Below are positions 5,554 through 7,384 of a stretch of 7,384 nucleotides of DNA, piece by piece. Position 1 is the stretch's first letter. The number at the start of each line of letters is the position of its first letter. Position numbers and translations under genes: made by a program. Source of the stretch: Prevotella sp. (GTDB lineage Bacteria; Bacteroidota; Bacteroidia; Bacteroidales; Dysgonomonadaceae); NCBI GenBank assembly GCA_031263965.1, contig JAISES010000488.1, positions 1 through 7,384 on the forward strand, in the 5' to 3' direction. A model generated the notes under the pieces. It ran no database searches and was not told where the DNA came from. It saw only the letters and a program-made list of their open reading frames with translations.

Positions 5554-5588
5554 AAAAGAGAGCAACACTAAATATGCTGCTCTTTTTT
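5554..5588. terminator. Terminator of convergent GH3 gene
   Basis: AAAAGAG 5554-5560 with CTCTTTT 5580-5586, plus AGCA 5561-5564 with TGCT 5575-5578 past a bulged G5579, close a 10-base loop. Read on the minus strand it lies about 28 bases after the GH3 stop and runs into CTTTTGTTTT. It also has six T on the plus side, so it is probably bidirectional and backs up the operon terminator. Confidence 0.7.
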
Positions 5589-5615
5589 GCCCATTCCAAT
5601 TTTTCTCAATCTTTT

Positions 5616-7384
5616 TTATCTGAGGTCGAAAGTAATTTTTGTTTTTATATCAGTTGAAGACGTCCCGATCAGGGCTTCAAAGGTACCCTGTTCTGCAACC
5701 CAGTTGTGGCTGGCAGGATCGAAAAAGCTGAGGGCATCCTTATCTATGGAGAAAGTCACGTTCTTTTCTTCACCGGCTTTGAGAAACACCTTTTCAAAAC
5801 CTTTCAGTTCTTTGAATGGCCGTTCCAAAGACGATTTTTTATCGGAGATATAGAGTTGAACCACTTCAGCCCCGTCTTTGCTTCCTGTATTTTTCACAGG
5901 TACGGTGAATGTTATTTTATCTGTAGCGACCATCTCTTTTTTGTCCGCTGTTCCCTTTCCGTATGCAAATGATGTATAGCTCAGGCCGTGTCCGAAAGGG
6001 AATAGGGGTTTGATTTTCTCTTTGTCGGTCCACCGGTATCCGACAAAGATGCCTTCATTGTATGCTACCTGTCCGTTCCCGGGATATTCACCCAGTTTGT
6101 GGGCGCCATTGTCTTCCAGTTTTACAGGGAATGTGAAAGGCAGCTTACCCGAAGGATTTACATCCCCTGCAAGTACGGCAGCTAAGGCGTTTCCTGATTC
6201 TGTTCCGTTATACCACGATTGTACGATTGCAGGCACTTCGTTCACCCAAGGCATTGCTACCGCATTGCCGGAGATATTGACCACTACAAGGTTCTTGTTT
6301 GCTTTCAGTAGCTCTGTGATTACTTTATCCTGCCCATACGGTAATCCGAGGGCTTTGCGGTCATTGCCTTCAGCATCCTGGTAGTCACTTTTGTTCAATC
6401 CGCCGATAAAGATTACCACATCGGCTGTTCCTGCCAAATCAACAGCCTCAGCTATAAGCTCTCCGGCAGAGCGTGAATCGTTAAGATTCCTTTTTAATTC
6501 CACGCCATTATACTTACTTGTAGGGTCGCCTATATAGCCGCGGGCATAGATAACCTCAGCCTGTGAGCCTGCGCGGCTGATTATTCCATCCAGCGGAACC
6601 ACTTCGTATTTTGCTTTCAGGGAAGAGCTGCCGCCGCCTACCGTCATCGGCTTAATGGCATTTTCTCCTACTACCAGAATCTTTTTGGTCTTATTCAGAT
6701 CGATAGGCAGTACATTGTTTTTGTTCTGTAACAATACAATGCCTTCTTCAGCTATTTTACGTCCGGCAGCAGCATGTTCCGGTGTTCCGAACGATCCCTG
6801 TGGACGTTCTGTATCCATTGTAGTGCGGAATGCCAGGCGCAGGATATTGCGAACTTTCTTATCAACCTCTTCTTCCTTTACTTGTCCTGATTGGATCAGT
6901 TTTAAGAAAGGCTTGGCTAAATAGTAATTGTCATATGCATTGCTTTCCCCTTCGCTGAGTCCGTTGGTCCATGAACCAAACTCCATATCCAGGCCATGAT
7001 AGATCGCCTCCATTGTGTTATTGACGCCTCCCCAATCCGATACTACCACGCCGTCGAAACCCCATTCTCCACGAAGGATGTCATTCAACAGATATTGGTT
7101 CTGGCAAGCCCATTGTCCTTTATATTTGTTATATGCACCCATTATAGCCCATGCATTGCCTTCTTGTACAGCCGCTTTAAAGGCCGGCAAATAGATCTCA
7201 TATAATGCGCGGTCGTCTACATCGACATTGACGGTATGACGGTCAGCTTCCTGGTTGTTCAATGCATAATGCTTTACACAGGCGGCTACACCATTTGCCT
7301 GGACACCCCGGATGTAAGGAACGACCATCTTCGATGCCAAGAACGGATCTTCGCCCATATACTCGAAGTTACGTCCGTTGAGTG
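5616..7384 (-). CDS. Glycoside hydrolase family 3 (beta-glucosidase/xylosidase-like), 5'-truncated by window
   Basis: A retaining exo-glycosidase, probably acting on beta-linked glucosides or xylosides released from plant polysaccharides; 588 residues are visible and the N-terminal part lies past the right edge. The frame stays open to 7384 (the edge encodes LNGRNFEYMGEDPF), so the internal ATG at 7358 is not the start. Counting from that Met: KHY 29-31 is the substrate-binding Lys-His pair, and SDW 107-109 contains the nucleophile D108, ending the (alpha/beta)8 barrel domain. The second alpha/beta sandwich domain (about 200-440) has AEGNDR, where E330 is the likely acid/base. A fibronectin-III-like domain (about 485-575) shows the EVVQLYISD and RPFKELKGF signatures. 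The stop is TAA at 5616-5618. Full-length relatives are about 750-800 residues and often periplasmic, but a signal peptide cannot be checked here. Substrate is uncertain. Confidence 0.93.
   Translation of the reverse strand, partial: LNGRNFEYMGEDPFLASKMVVPYIRGVQANGVAACVKHYALNNQEADRHTVNVDVDDRALYEIYLPAFKAAVQEGNAWAIMGAYNKYKGQWACQNQYLLNDILRGEWGFDGVVVSDWGGVNNTMEAIYHGLDMEFGSWTNGLSEGESNAYDNYYLAKPFLKLIQSGQVKEEEVDKKVRNILRLAFRTTMDTERPQGSFGTPEHAAAGRKIAEEGIVLLQNKNNVLPIDLNKTKKILVVGENAIKPMTVGGGSSSLKAKYEVVPLDGIISRAGSQAEVIYARGYIGDPTSKYNGVELKRNLNDSRSAGELIAEAVDLAGTADVVIFIGGLNKSDYQDAEGNDRKALGLPYGQDKVITELLKANKNLVVVNISGNAVAMPWVNEVPAIVQSWYNGTESGNALAAVLAGDVNPSGKLPFTFPVKLEDNGAHKLGEYPGNGQVAYNEGIFVGYRWTDKEKIKPLFPFGHGLSYTSFAYGKGTADKKEMVATDKITFTVPVKNTGSKDGAEVVQLYISDKKSSLERPFKELKGFEKVFLKAGEEKNVTFSIDKDALSFFDPASHNWVAEQGTFEALIGTSSTDIKTKITFDLR

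Noticed and set aside
6010..6384. Plus-strand open frame of 124 codons inside the GH3 gene
   Set aside because: It is antisense to conserved GH3 domain sequence and has no promoter, start signal or recognisable domain.
1..7384. CRISPR array, insertion sequence, phage or defence genes
   Set aside because: No regularly spaced repeats, transposase, integrase, or toxin/defence-like proteins are present; the coding content is housekeeping plus one GH3 enzyme and one CLC protein.

Overview
The window looks like a piece of a Bacteroidales chromosome, possibly Dysgonomonas- or Parabacteroides-like; the genus is a guess from recalled protein sequences. The evidence is Bacteroidetes-type promoters (TTTG about 19 bases upstream of TAnnTTTG), A-rich leaders mostly without Shine-Dalgarno sites, an L13 protein with the Bacteroides-type N-terminus, moderate-to-low GC content and a GH3 glycosidase typical of the phylum.

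Layout. Positions 1-262 are non-coding and hold two stem-loop repeat elements, one like the widespread 'CTCGCAATGACG' intergenic repeat. A tRNA-Gly(CCC) gene follows at 263-335 and ends at a clear intrinsic terminator (371-409). A CLC-type anion channel or transporter with two C-terminal CBS domains occupies 567-2363. After it come a weak terminator and a textbook Bacteroidetes promoter (2433-2463), which drives the operon rplM-rpsI-rpsB-tsf (L13, S9, S2, EF-Ts; 2598-5450). This operon ends at a strong terminator (5473-5508). A second hairpin (5554-5586) probably ends the convergent minus-strand gene, a GH3 beta-glucosidase/beta-xylosidase-like enzyme whose N-terminal part lies beyond the right edge.

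The four operon genes make two small ribosomal proteins of the L13/S9 pair, the S2 protein and the exchange factor that recycles EF-Tu, so the block is a translation operon. The CLC gene and the GH3 gene are functionally unrelated neighbours with their own signals.

I found no convincing new multi-gene system. The best leads are non-coding: a structured 130-base leader before rplM, a structured 190-base gap before rpsB with a candidate second promoter and two competing pairings, and a palindromic heptamer-repeat element inserted between rpsB and tsf. In the proteins, the CLC carries valine where the proton-glutamate sits in typical CLC exchangers.
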